64,000 bases of DNA from JACVRW01 sp963751105 (GTDB lineage: Bacteria; Actinomycetota; Thermoleophilia; Solirubrobacterales; Thermoleophilaceae). The stretch covers positions 806,001 through 870,000 of the forward strand of contig CAVVTG010000001.1 of assembly GCA_963751105.1 (NCBI GenBank). Direction: 5' to 3'. Below are positions 1 to 8,228 of this stretch, one piece after another; position 1 is the stretch's first letter; every line of letters begins with the position of its first letter. The notes below the pieces were generated by a model. The model made no database searches. It was not told the origin of the DNA and saw only the letters and a list, made by a program, of their open reading frames with translations. A program made the position numbers and the translations under genes.

Positions 1-207
1 CACACCGTGATAGGACCGCACGACGGGCGCGGTGACGAATGCGGCCCTCCCACCCACCAGCAGGCGAACTCGGTTCGTCGCGTTGCCCTGCTTCTTCGGG
101 AACTGGGCGTCGTCCAGCAGCACGAAGACATCGGCGCGGGCGAGCTTGTCGAAATAGCCGAGCCAGGGCAGGAAGTTCGGCTGATGAATTGCGACGACCT
201 TAGTCAC
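1..207 (-). CDS. WbqC-like protein (partial, runs off left edge)
   Basis: The first 69 codons are visible, starting from a GTG at 205-207 and reading leftward out of the window. The N-terminus carries the WbqC-family hallmark IHQPNFLPWLGYFDKL followed by LLDDAQFPKKQ. WbqC-like proteins recur in O-antigen and other surface-glycan clusters; their exact reaction is not settled. The start overlaps the last 8 bases of the upstream acetyltransferase gene, so the two are probably translationally coupled at the end of the minus-strand glycan operon. Family assignment is confident; the substrate is unknown. Confidence 0.85.
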   Translation of the reverse strand, partial: MTKVVAIHQPNFLPWLGYFDKLARADVFVLLDDAQFPKKQGNATNRVRLLVGGRAAFVTAPVVRSYHGV

Positions 208-736
208 CGGGACCGCCCTCGAACTCCTCCCGGAGGATCCCCATCACAACCACGTCGACCGGCTCCCCGTCGATGTAGGCAGCTTGGCGCAGCACTCCCT
301 CGCGCGTGAAGCCGACCTTCGCGTAGGAGCGCAGGGCGGCCTCGTTCGACAGAAAGACCTGAAGCTGGACGCGGTGCAGCCCCAGGTCGACGAAGGCGTG
401 GTGAAGGAGCAACTCCACGGCCTCCGTGCCATAACCGTGGCCCCTTTCGTCCACTTCGCCGATCCTCACCTGAAGGCTCGCGCTTCGATGGAGCTGATCC
501 ACCTCAGTCAACTGGCACGAGCCGATCAGACTGTCGCTGTCGGCGAGCCGGATCCCAAAGATGACCACGTCCGAGCGATGCCGAACCGAGTCGAACCAGG
601 CCAGGTGGTCCGTTTCGTGCACCGGTTTGTACGGGGCGTTGAAGAGCACCTGTTCGCGATCGTTGATCCACTCGAATAGCCGAGGGAGATCGGTCGTCCG
701 CAGAGGCGCGAGCGATACGCTTCGTCCCCTCAACAT
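200..736 (-). CDS. GNAT N-acetyltransferase, RimJ/RimL-like
   Basis: 178 residues. The fold signature is a central acetyl-CoA-binding stretch (RGHGYGTEAVELLLHHAF, about residues 98-115), followed by HRVQLQVFLSNEAALRSYAK and GFTREGVLRQA, which is typical of the RimJ/RimL branch of GNAT enzymes. In a surface-glycan operon such enzymes usually N-acetylate an amino sugar made by neighbouring enzymes; that role is inferred from context. It starts 3 bp after the glycosyltransferase stop codon and overlaps the WbqC start, so it is operonic. Protein acetylation cannot be excluded. Confidence 0.85.
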   Translation of the reverse strand: MLRGRSVSLAPLRTTDLPRLFEWINDREQVLFNAPYKPVHETDHLAWFDSVRHRSDVVIFGIRLADSDSLIGSCQLTEVDQLHRSASLQVRIGEVDERGHGYGTEAVELLLHHAFVDLGLHRVQLQVFLSNEAALRSYAKVGFTREGVLRQAAYIDGEPVDVVVMGILREEFEGGPGD

Positions 737-739
737 CGG

Positions 740-1936
740 TCAGCGGAAGTCGTCGCTGCCAGGGCGTCCGTCCAGCAGGCCACGATAGATCGCATCGAAC
801 CGCGTGGCGGCGGCCTCGGCCGAGTGCCACTTGAGCGCGAACTCGCGACTTCGGCGCCCGATCTCCCGCCGCTTCTCCGGGTTGTCGACAAGCTCGGCGA
901 GCACATCATCCACCGTCTCTGGCGTGGCGCTGACGACCGGGAGCTCCTCAACGTACTCGGGGATCTCTGCCCGCATTTGATCGAGCCATTCTTCACGCAG
1001 GTAACACACAACGGGCTTTCCGAGCATCATCGCCTCACGGCTGGTCGCTCCGAAGAAACCGTAGGTGAGCATGTCCACGACGATGTCCGCTTGAGCCTGG
1101 TAAAAGCGCAATTCCCTGTTCGGAACGTCCTGGAAGAAGATCAGCTCGACGTCGTATCCCCTCTGCTTGAGGCGTTCGATTGCCGCAATGTGGATGTGAG
1201 TCGACTTGAGATTGCGGAGCGTTTTCGCCTCACTTCGCGCCTGGACGTTTCCCACTGCGTGGTAGATCTTCACGGTGCTTGCGGGCAGAGGCAGGCGATA
1301 GTTGGCCGGAATCATGAGGTCCGGGTGCCAGAAGTCCGGGTCGAGGCAGTAGAACTCGGGCACCTCGTGGACGCGCGGGTCGAGGTTGTAGTCGATGCGG
1401 TTGCCGCCGGTGAGTGTCTGGTAGTCGGCGAGGCTGTTGCGGAAGCTACCCCAGGCGAGGTTGCGCTCATCGCTACACACGCTCGGCACTGTCCGCCAGG
1501 GACAGTCGCTGCAGACCGGCCGGTCGCCCCATGACGCGAACGACGTTTGTGAGACACCGTCGAGGCAACCATTGTTCGAGTACACGATCTTCTTGCCGAG
1601 CTGCTTCAGCAGGCGTATCTCGGCTCCTTCGGAGAAGCGTTTCGCGACCCAGTCGTGGAGGGGGTGGCCGAAACGGATGTTCTGCGCACCCGTGAAGTGG
1701 AAGATGTCGTAGCTGCGCAGCGCATACAGGTAGAAGCGCTGATGGCGGAGCAGGTCCGAGCGCCGGCGATAGGGGAGACTGAAGTCCTCACCGTGGTAGA
1801 AGGGTTGTGCCCCGGCGTCCAGGTTCCAGTTCAGGACGTCGGCTTTCCACCCGAGCTTGCGCAGGGCGCGAGAGAGGTACCAGGCGTTGTAGTAGGCCTG
1901 GCCGACGTAGAGGACACGGCCCGCGCCGATGCTCAT
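740..1936 (-). CDS. Glycosyltransferase, GT4-like
   Basis: 398 residues with a two-Rossmann GT-B layout. The N-terminal half begins with RVLYVGQAYYNAWYLSRAL and contains YDIFHFTGAQN. The C-terminal half has the nucleotide-sugar site region ADIVVDMLTYGFFGATSREA followed by MLGKPVVCYL and a C-terminal helix with the pattern of group 1 (GT4) transferases. A cysteine cluster (CSDCPW, about residues 140-145) is unusual for GT4. The ATG overlaps the upstream ABC ATPase stop codon by 4 bp (ATGA), so it is expressed with the exporter. Likely cytoplasmic transfer of a sugar onto the exported glycan; donor and acceptor unknown. Confidence 0.8.
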   Translation of the reverse strand: MSIGAGRVLYVGQAYYNAWYLSRALRKLGWKADVLNWNLDAGAQPFYHGEDFSLPYRRRSDLLRHQRFYLYALRSYDIFHFTGAQNIRFGHPLHDWVAKRFSEGAEIRLLKQLGKKIVYSNNGCLDGVSQTSFASWGDRPVCSDCPWRTVPSVCSDERNLAWGSFRNSLADYQTLTGGNRIDYNLDPRVHEVPEFYCLDPDFWHPDLMIPANYRLPLPASTVKIYHAVGNVQARSEAKTLRNLKSTHIHIAAIERLKQRGYDVELIFFQDVPNRELRFYQAQADIVVDMLTYGFFGATSREAMMLGKPVVCYLREEWLDQMRAEIPEYVEELPVVSATPETVDDVLAELVDNPEKRREIGRRSREFALKWHSAEAAATRFDAIYRGLLDGRPGSDDFR

Positions 1937-3246
1937 TTCGCGGACACAGTCTCGCTCGCAGCTGGAGCGGCGGTCCAGTCAGAGTTCGCGCGGACAGAGC
2001 CGCGGACGACGTTCCACCGGTAGTGGTCGTCGCCCTGCTCGGCCACGTTCAGAGCCGCGAACGCAAATACCTGCTCCACGTAGTCCCACGTCAGACCTAC
2101 CAACCGGTGCAGGGCGACGTCGATGGTGAAGTCGCCGGGAAGCAAGGTGATGTCGAGCTGGACGGTGATGTCCCAGGTGCCCGGCCCGAGGGCGAGCACA
2201 GGCCGCTCGCCATCAATGCTTTGTGCGGTAACTACACGGGCTCCATCGGCGGTGCAGATCCCAACCTCTACAACCGCGTCGTCCACCGGCTTCAGCACTT
2301 CGAACGTCAACCGGAGCGAGAACGCCTGCCCCAGCATCAGTTGATCGATCGGCTCTCCGGCTGCGCTGAGCATCGCAACTCGCCGCAGGAGCGCGTCGCC
2401 AGTGCCGATTCGGGCGCTGTTGGCCCCGATCTCCGCTTCACCGCCGTGCTGGCGCGAGCCCACACGCTGGAGATAGGCGGCTACGACCTGCTGACTCGAG
2501 CCCTCAGCGGCTACTCGGCCGGAATCGATCCAGTAGGAGCGCCCGCAAAGGCGCTGTATCGCGGAAAGGTTGTGGCTTACGAAGACGATCGTCCTGCCCT
2601 CGTCCTTGACCACGTCGCGCATCTTTCCGAGGCATCTCCGCTGGAAGTCGGCGTCCCCGACTGCCAGCACCTCGTCCACGAGCAGGATCTCTGGCTCGAG
2701 GTGCGCTGCCACCGCGAACGCGAGTCGCACGTACATCCCGCTCGAGTACCGCTTGACCGGCGTGTCGATGAAGCGCTCGATTCCCGAGAAATCAACGATC
2801 TCATCGAACCTGGCCTCGATCTCGCGCCGGCGCATGCCCAAGATCGTCCCGTTGAGGTAGACGTTTTCACGGCCGGTGAGCTCGGGGTGGAAACCTGTCC
2901 CGACCTCGAGCATCGTCGCCACTCGCCCTCGGAGCGTGACTCGTCCCTCGGTCGGAGGGGTGATGCGGGAGAGGATCTTCAGCAGTGTGCTCTTGCCCGC
3001 CCCGTTGGCACCGATGAGACCGACGACCTCTCCGGGCGCAACCGCCAGCGAGACGTCACGCAGTGCCCAGAACGCGTCATCGTGTGAGGACTCGTCGGCT
3101 TCTTTGCGACCGGAGAACAATCGAAGCGGAGCACGCAACGCACCGCCGAGCCGCTCGGTCAGGAGACCGCGCGGGCCGGGATCAGTGGTACCGAGCTGAT
3201 AGCACTTGCTGACCGACTCAACGCGGATGGCATGCTGCTCGCTCAC
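1933..3246 (-). CDS. Polysaccharide ABC transporter ATP-binding protein, Wzt-like
   Basis: 437 residues from a GTG start placed 2 bp after the permease stop; a longer open frame upstream overlaps that permease and is not used. Walker A GANGAGKSTLLK, signature YSSGMYVRLAFA and Walker B ILLVDEVLAVGD identify the Wzt/TagH branch that powers export of finished surface glycans. After about residue 250 a separate beta-rich C-terminal domain follows, as in Wzt proteins that recognise the capped glycan end. It pairs with the Wzm-like permease directly upstream and overlaps the glycosyltransferase downstream by 4 bp. Functional class is firm; the glycan is unknown. Confidence 0.92.
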   Translation of the reverse strand: MSEQHAIRVESVSKCYQLGTTDPGPRGLLTERLGGALRAPLRLFSGRKEADESSHDDAFWALRDVSLAVAPGEVVGLIGANGAGKSTLLKILSRITPPTEGRVTLRGRVATMLEVGTGFHPELTGRENVYLNGTILGMRRREIEARFDEIVDFSGIERFIDTPVKRYSSGMYVRLAFAVAAHLEPEILLVDEVLAVGDADFQRRCLGKMRDVVKDEGRTIVFVSHNLSAIQRLCGRSYWIDSGRVAAEGSSQQVVAAYLQRVGSRQHGGEAEIGANSARIGTGDALLRRVAMLSAAGEPIDQLMLGQAFSLRLTFEVLKPVDDAVVEVGICTADGARVVTAQSIDGERPVLALGPGTWDITVQLDITLLPGDFTIDVALHRLVGLTWDYVEQVFAFAALNVAEQGDDHYRWNVVRGSVRANSDWTAAPAASETVSAK

Positions 3247-3248
3247 GG

Positions 3249-4091
3249 CTAGATGACGTCTGCGAAGCTGCGCTCCGCACGCTGGAAGTAGAGAGCGCCC
3301 GTAACGAGGAGCGCGGCGCCGGCCACGAGAGGAATGGCGACTATCGCACCCGGCCACGGGCTCGCGGCGAACAGCATCCAGCGATACAGCTCGAGGACAC
3401 CGACCATCGGGTTGAGCGCGTAGAGCGGCTGCAGGTTCTCTGGCACCAACTCGAAGGGGTAGACGATCGGCGTGATGAAGAAACCCACCTGCACCAGGAA
3501 CGGCACGAGGCTCTGTACGTCGCGGTACTTGACGTGAAGCGCGGACAGCCAGAGGCCTAGACCCAGCGCGACCCCAAGCGCCAGTGGGATCAGAAGTGGC
3601 AGGAGCAGGATCTGCACGCCCGGTTCGACGCCGTAGACAGCCATGGCCGCGAACGCGACGACGAGGGCGATGCCGAAATCGACCGTCGGCTGTAGCACCG
3701 CGGCGATTGGGATGATTATCCGCGGGAAGTAGACCTTCGAGATCAACGCTGCACTCGCGACCGTGCTCGCCGAGGCGGCGGACATCGCGTTGGCGAAGTA
3801 CAGCCAGAGGACCATCCCGGTGAGAGCGAAGACGGGGTATGGCACGCCGCTCTTGGACGGTATATCGGCCAGCGCGCCAAGGAAGACGCTGAACACGATC
3901 CCGAGCAACAGGGGCTGCAGGATGGCCCATGCCACCCCAATCGCCGACTGCTTGTAGCGCACCGCAATGTCACGGCGCACGAGGAAATAGATCAGGTCTC
4001 GGTGCTGCCAGAGCTCACGCGGGCTCGGCACCTTGGCGGTCTGAGCGGGCTCGATGACGGTCGTCTGCGTCACGCGCGTGGAAGCTTCCAT
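3249..4091 (-). CDS. Polysaccharide ABC transporter permease, Wzm-like (ABC-2)
   Basis: 280 residues from ATG 4089-4091 (MEASTRVTQT). An in-frame extension upstream would run into the epimerase gene and is rejected. The N-terminal amphipathic segment (LIYFLVRRDIAVRYKQSAIG) and six hydrophobic spans are typical of ABC-2/Wzm/TagG permeases. It lies 20 bp after the epimerase stop and 2 bp before the Wzt-like ATPase. Together they would form the inner-membrane exporter for a surface polysaccharide assembled by the other operon members. Confidence 0.9.
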   Translation of the reverse strand: MEASTRVTQTTVIEPAQTAKVPSPRELWQHRDLIYFLVRRDIAVRYKQSAIGVAWAILQPLLLGIVFSVFLGALADIPSKSGVPYPVFALTGMVLWLYFANAMSAASASTVASAALISKVYFPRIIIPIAAVLQPTVDFGIALVVAFAAMAVYGVEPGVQILLLPLLIPLALGVALGLGLWLSALHVKYRDVQSLVPFLVQVGFFITPIVYPFELVPENLQPLYALNPMVGVLELYRWMLFAASPWPGAIVAIPLVAGAALLVTGALYFQRAERSFADVI

Positions 4092-4111
4092 GGCCACGAC
4101 TCCTGGATGGC

Positions 4112-5185
4112 TCAAGCGCGAGCGGGCGCCCGCTCGGGCTCCGGCATACGCGCCGCATGCTTCGCGATACACCGCTCGATCCAGTCCAGGTTCGCCCGCG
4201 TCCACTCAATCGTTTGCTCGAGGCCCTCTCGCAGCGGCGTCTTGGCTTCGAAGCCGAGCTCGCTCCGGGCTTTGTCGGTCGACCCGAAGCGCTGCCCCGA
4301 ATGGTCCCAGTCGCGCGCCGGAGTCAAGGCGATCGGTGTGGGATTGTCGGCCAGCTCGTTGATCAGTTCTGCTAGCTCGCGGACGGTCGTCTCGACCCCA
4401 CTTGCGAGGTTGTACACCTGCCCAGCCTCCCCGCTGGTGGCGCATGCGATCAGTCCCGCGGCCATGTCTTCCACGTAGATCAGATCTCGACTGGCGATGC
4501 CGCCGTTCTCCACGGGCAGGGCTTCGTGCTTGAGCGCCTTGTAGATGAAGGTGGGGGTTACGTTGCGCCAGACGGTGTTGACGGTGCCGCGCCACTGGCC
4601 CGCGCCCAACACCTCGCCGGGGCCGTACACGTTCTGGAAGCGTGCCTTGATCACCGGCAGTCCATGCCGCGAGTGGTAGTAGTTGGCGTAGTACTCACCG
4701 ACGATCTTCGAGATCTGGTACGGGCTGTCGAGGTGGAGGGACACCGGGGCATCCTCCTGCGTGGCCTCCGCTCCCTCGAAGGTCTTCTCCGCCACCGTGC
4801 AGCCGGCCGACGCGTAGACCACCCGCCGCAGCCGCTCGTGGTCCTTGAGGGCCTCGAAAAGCTTCAGGCTCGTGAGCGTGTTGTGCTCGTGGTCGGCGAG
4901 CGGGTTCGCCATCGAGCTCTGGTTGCCGTGGTAGGTCGAGAGGTGGAAGACGTAGTCGAGGTCCTCCGGCAGTGACGCCAGCACGTCGTCATCGTTGATC
5001 GAGGCCTCCACTAACCGCACGCGCGGGTCGTCGGGCAGGTTCTCGCGCTCTGCGGAGAGCAGGTTGTCCACCACGAGGATCTCCTGCGGCGCGGAGGCGA
5101 GCAGGGCGCGCACCAGGTTCGACCCCACGAAACCGGCGCCGCCCACGACCAGGATGCGTTGTCCTTCTGCGAGCACGGAACTCAT
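4112..5185 (-). CDS. NAD-dependent sugar epimerase/dehydratase (extended SDR)
   Basis: 357 residues from ATG 5183-5185, overlapping the preceding SDR stop by 4 bp. The Rossmann motif is GGAGFVGSN near residues 16-24. A catalytic YxxxK occurs in the region SPYQISKIVGEYY. The C-terminal sugar-binding part has RDLIYVEDMAAGL. This is the extended SDR family that epimerises or dehydrates nucleotide-activated sugars. Together with the neighbouring SDR it probably makes one of the unusual sugars of this glycan; the exact reaction cannot be told from sequence. Confidence 0.9.
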   Translation of the reverse strand: MSSVLAEGQRILVVGGAGFVGSNLVRALLASAPQEILVVDNLLSAERENLPDDPRVRLVEASINDDDVLASLPEDLDYVFHLSTYHGNQSSMANPLADHEHNTLTSLKLFEALKDHERLRRVVYASAGCTVAEKTFEGAEATQEDAPVSLHLDSPYQISKIVGEYYANYYHSRHGLPVIKARFQNVYGPGEVLGAGQWRGTVNTVWRNVTPTFIYKALKHEALPVENGGIASRDLIYVEDMAAGLIACATSGEAGQVYNLASGVETTVRELAELINELADNPTPIALTPARDWDHSGQRFGSTDKARSELGFEAKTPLREGLEQTIEWTRANLDWIERCIAKHAARMPEPERAPARA

Positions 5186-6138
5186 CGTCGCGTCGAGGTC
5201 TCCATCTCCTCGACCTTCAGGTGCGTGAAGGTCTGGGTGACGCCGTTCTCGCGGTAGTAGTCGATCGCGTTGCGGACGCCCTCCTCGAGCGGCGTCCTCG
5301 GCTCCCAGCCAAAGTCCTCGCGAATGCGTGACGGGTCGAGCAGGATCGTGTAGGCGTCGTCCTCGCCCTTGGGACGGACCTCCACCTCCTCGTCCAACTC
5401 CACCTCGGGCAGCGCCGCGATCGTCGCGTCGAAGAGCTCCTTGATCGAGAAGTCCGAGCCCGAGGAGGCGTGGTAGGTGCCGTGGCCCGTTCCGTCCACC
5501 ACAGCCTGCCTGACCACGTCGATCAGGTCGTCGACGTAGATGAAGTCGCGGCGCGTGTCCATCACGAACACGCCCTTGCCCTCGGTGAGGCGGTGGAAGA
5601 AGGTCGGCAGCGGGCCGGAGATGTTGCGCGGCCCGTAGGCGTTGGCCAGACGCAGCGACACGAAGTCGAGGCCGGACATCTCGATGTACTGCTCGCCTGC
5701 GGTCTTGGAGATCGCGTAGCTCGAATCGGGCCGGATCGGATGTGACAGCGAGACTGGCTGCTCCTCGGGGGTGGTGCCGTAGCAGAGCGCGGTCTGGAAG
5801 TAGAGAATGCGATCGACGCCTGCCGCCTGCGCCGCCCTCACTACGTTCGCCGTGCCCAGGGCGTTCGTGCGCACGTCCTCGCCCCACGCCTCCGGGTCCT
5901 TGTAGGAGGCCGCGGCGTGAACGACGACGTCGGGCGAGAAGCCCTCGAACGCTTGGTCGACCGCACCGGCGTCCTCGATCGTCGCCTCGACGATCGTCAG
6001 GCCATCCCGCTCCGAGAGGTTGTCGCGGCGGCCCGTCGCGTAGTTGTCGATTACGAGGACCTGGTGGCCCTCACCCAACAGCCGATCGGCTAGATGGGAG
6101 CCGATGAACCCGGCTCCCCCGGTGATCAGGACTTTCAT
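5182..6138 (-). CDS. NAD-dependent sugar epimerase/dehydratase (extended SDR)
   Basis: 318 residues. GGAGFIGSH (residues 7-15) binds NAD, YAISK carries the catalytic Tyr/Lys, and RRDFIYVDDLIDV is the usual nucleotide-sugar SDR signature. The start is supported by an AAAGGA ribosome binding site 8 bases upstream of ATG 6136-6138. The gene follows asnB, whose reading frame overlaps its 5' end, and overlaps the next SDR by 4 bp. It likely makes or interconverts an NDP-hexose or uronic acid for the surface glycan. Confidence 0.9.
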   Translation of the reverse strand: MKVLITGGAGFIGSHLADRLLGEGHQVLVIDNYATGRRDNLSERDGLTIVEATIEDAGAVDQAFEGFSPDVVVHAAASYKDPEAWGEDVRTNALGTANVVRAAQAAGVDRILYFQTALCYGTTPEEQPVSLSHPIRPDSSYAISKTAGEQYIEMSGLDFVSLRLANAYGPRNISGPLPTFFHRLTEGKGVFVMDTRRDFIYVDDLIDVVRQAVVDGTGHGTYHASSGSDFSIKELFDATIAALPEVELDEEVEVRPKGEDDAYTILLDPSRIREDFGWEPRTPLEEGVRNAIDYYRENGVTQTFTHLKVEEMETSTRR

Positions 6139-8057
6139 TGGTGGTTCCTTTCTGGGTCAGAAGATCCTTGAACGACTGCTCGCGGTCGTGGAACGCGCGC
6201 TGCCACAGCTCGAGGCAGAGCAGCCCCCAGGTCTGGCGCCCGAAGCGGTTCTCGCGCTCCAGCCCGGCCAGCACCTTGCCGTTGTCGAAGATGTCGCGTC
6301 CCCGCGCGCGCTCGCCGGCGAAGACGTCGGTCACGAACTCCCGGGCCGGTCCGCGCATCCACTCCTGGAGCGGCACCGGAAAGCCCATCTTGTCGGTTCG
6401 GTTGGCGATCGACTCCGGCACCATCGAGCGCGTCGCGCGCTTGTAGACGTGCTTCATGTTGCCGTCGCTGAACTTGACGTCGGCCGGGATGGTGGCCGCC
6501 AGCTCCACGAGCTCGTGATCGAGCAGCGGCACCCGCGACTCGAGACCGTGGGCCATGCTCACGCGGTCCTCGACCTGGAGCAGCGCCGGCAGCAGGGTCT
6601 TGAAGTCGAAGTGGGTCATCTTGTCGAAGTAGGACTCATGACCGACGTTGTCGCCGTTGAAGATCGTCTTGAACGTGTCGAACGGGGAGTAGTCCCCGAG
6701 CAGCGTCGAGGTCGACCTCGCCGCTCAGCTGCGGCGCGCGGTTGATCAGCCGGAAATAGCGGGCGTCCAGGTCCTCGAACAGCCCGTCGCGCCAGAACTC
6801 CTTCATCAGCGGCTTGTAGTTCTGCAGCGCGACCAGGTTGGGAATGATCGACTCGTAGGTGACGACGAAGTTGCCGCCCTGGGTGGTCCCGTCGATCGCG
6901 GCCTTGATGCACTGCTCGAAGTAGGCGATCAGGTAGCGGGTGTACCCGCCGAAGATCTCGTCGCCGCCCTGCCCGCCGAGAATGACCTTGGCCTCTCGGC
7001 TCGCCGCCTGGGAGACCATGTACTGCGGGAACGATCCCGGCCCGGCGGCGGGATAGTCCATGTGGTAGACGACGTCCTCGATCGTGCCAAGGAAGTCGTC
7101 GACGCCGATCTCGACCTCGCGCAGATCGAGGTCCCGCCACTCGGCGAGGTCACGCGCGTACGCACTCTCGTCGTAGCGGTCGTCCTCCGGAAACAGGCCG
7201 GTGAAGGCCTTCATCTGCTCGCTCGAGCTTCGGCTCGCAAGTGAGGCCACGGTGCTCGAATCGAGCCCTCCGCTGAGGTAGGCGGCCACGGGCACGTCGG
7301 AGCGCAGGTGCAGGTTCACCGACTCGGCCAGCAGGGCCTCGATGCGCTCCTCGTAGTACTTCGCCGTGTGGTCGAAGTCGAGGTCGTAATAGACCTCCCA
7401 GTAGCGCGTCGGCTGAGCGATGCCGCCCCGGACCCTGAGGAAGTGGCCCGGGAGCAGCTCCCGGACTCCCTTGAAGAGCGTCTTGCCGGCGAGGCAGAAC
7501 TGGAAGGCCAGGTAGTCCTTGAGCCCCTCGAGGTCGGTCTCGATGGTCGGGAGGAAGGGCAGGAGCGCCTTCGGCTCGGACGCGAAGTAGAGGACGTCGC
7601 CGACCTGGGCGTAGTAGAACGGCTTGATGCCGAAGCGGTCGCGCACGCAGAGCAGCTCCTGCTCCGCGTCATCCCACAGGGCGTAGGCGAACATCCCTCG
7701 GAGATGGCCGAGCGCCTCCGCTCCCCAGTGGTCGTGGGCGCGCATCACGACCTCGGTGTCGGTGCCGGATCGCCACGAGCCTCCGAGCTGAGCACGCAAC
7801 TCCGGGTAGTTGTAGACCTCGCCGTTGTAGGTGAGCCAGCGGCCCGCCTCGTCGCGCATCGGCTGGTGTCCGGCGGGGCTGGGGTCGATGATGCTGAGCC
7901 GCCGGTGGCCGAAGCCCACGTGGCTGCGTTCATGCGCCCAGGTTCCGGCGTCGTCGGGACCCCGGTGGGCGATGAGATCGTTCATCACCTCCAGCCGGGC
8001 TGGCAGGTCGGGGATCGGCTCCCCGCGCAGGTTGATGGCTCCGCAGATTCCGCACAT
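6071..8057 (-). CDS. asnB: Asparagine synthase (glutamine-hydrolysing) family amidotransferase, frameshifted
   Basis: The start MCGICG exposes Cys2, the class II glutaminase nucleophile. RRLSIIDPSPAGHQPM and TYNGEVYNY complete the glutaminase domain, and LSGGLDSSTVASLA is the ATP-pyrophosphatase loop of the synthase domain. The frame breaks near 6700; the continuation in another frame (HESYFDKMTHFDFKTLLPAL) is perfectly conserved, so one extra base splits the gene. In glycan clusters AsnB-like enzymes often amidate sugar acids instead of aspartate; that role is inferred. The C-terminal end overlaps the next gene by 68 bp, so the true stop may differ. Confidence 0.88.
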
Positions 8058-8228
8058 GGCTGAGGCGCTCGCCGGCGGAGGTCGCCGGTAGAGCAATCCG
8101 TGAGGGTACAACCCACGCCAGAGATCGAAGTTTCCTGCAGCCCTGGGTTCTCTAGCATCCGGCCATCGGCGCCGCGCGCCGGCGGCTGATCGATTCGCGG
8201 CCACGCGCGCGCGCCTTGATCAGCACTT
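8058..8228. promoter_or_regulatory. Divergent intergenic region between the two glycan blocks
   Basis: 171 bp between asnB (leftward) and the membrane protein gene (rightward), so promoters for both glycan blocks should lie here. On the minus strand TACCCT near 8104-8109 could serve as a -10 for asnB, giving a leader of about 40 nt. No convincing -35 or operator was recognised on either strand. Confidence 0.35.
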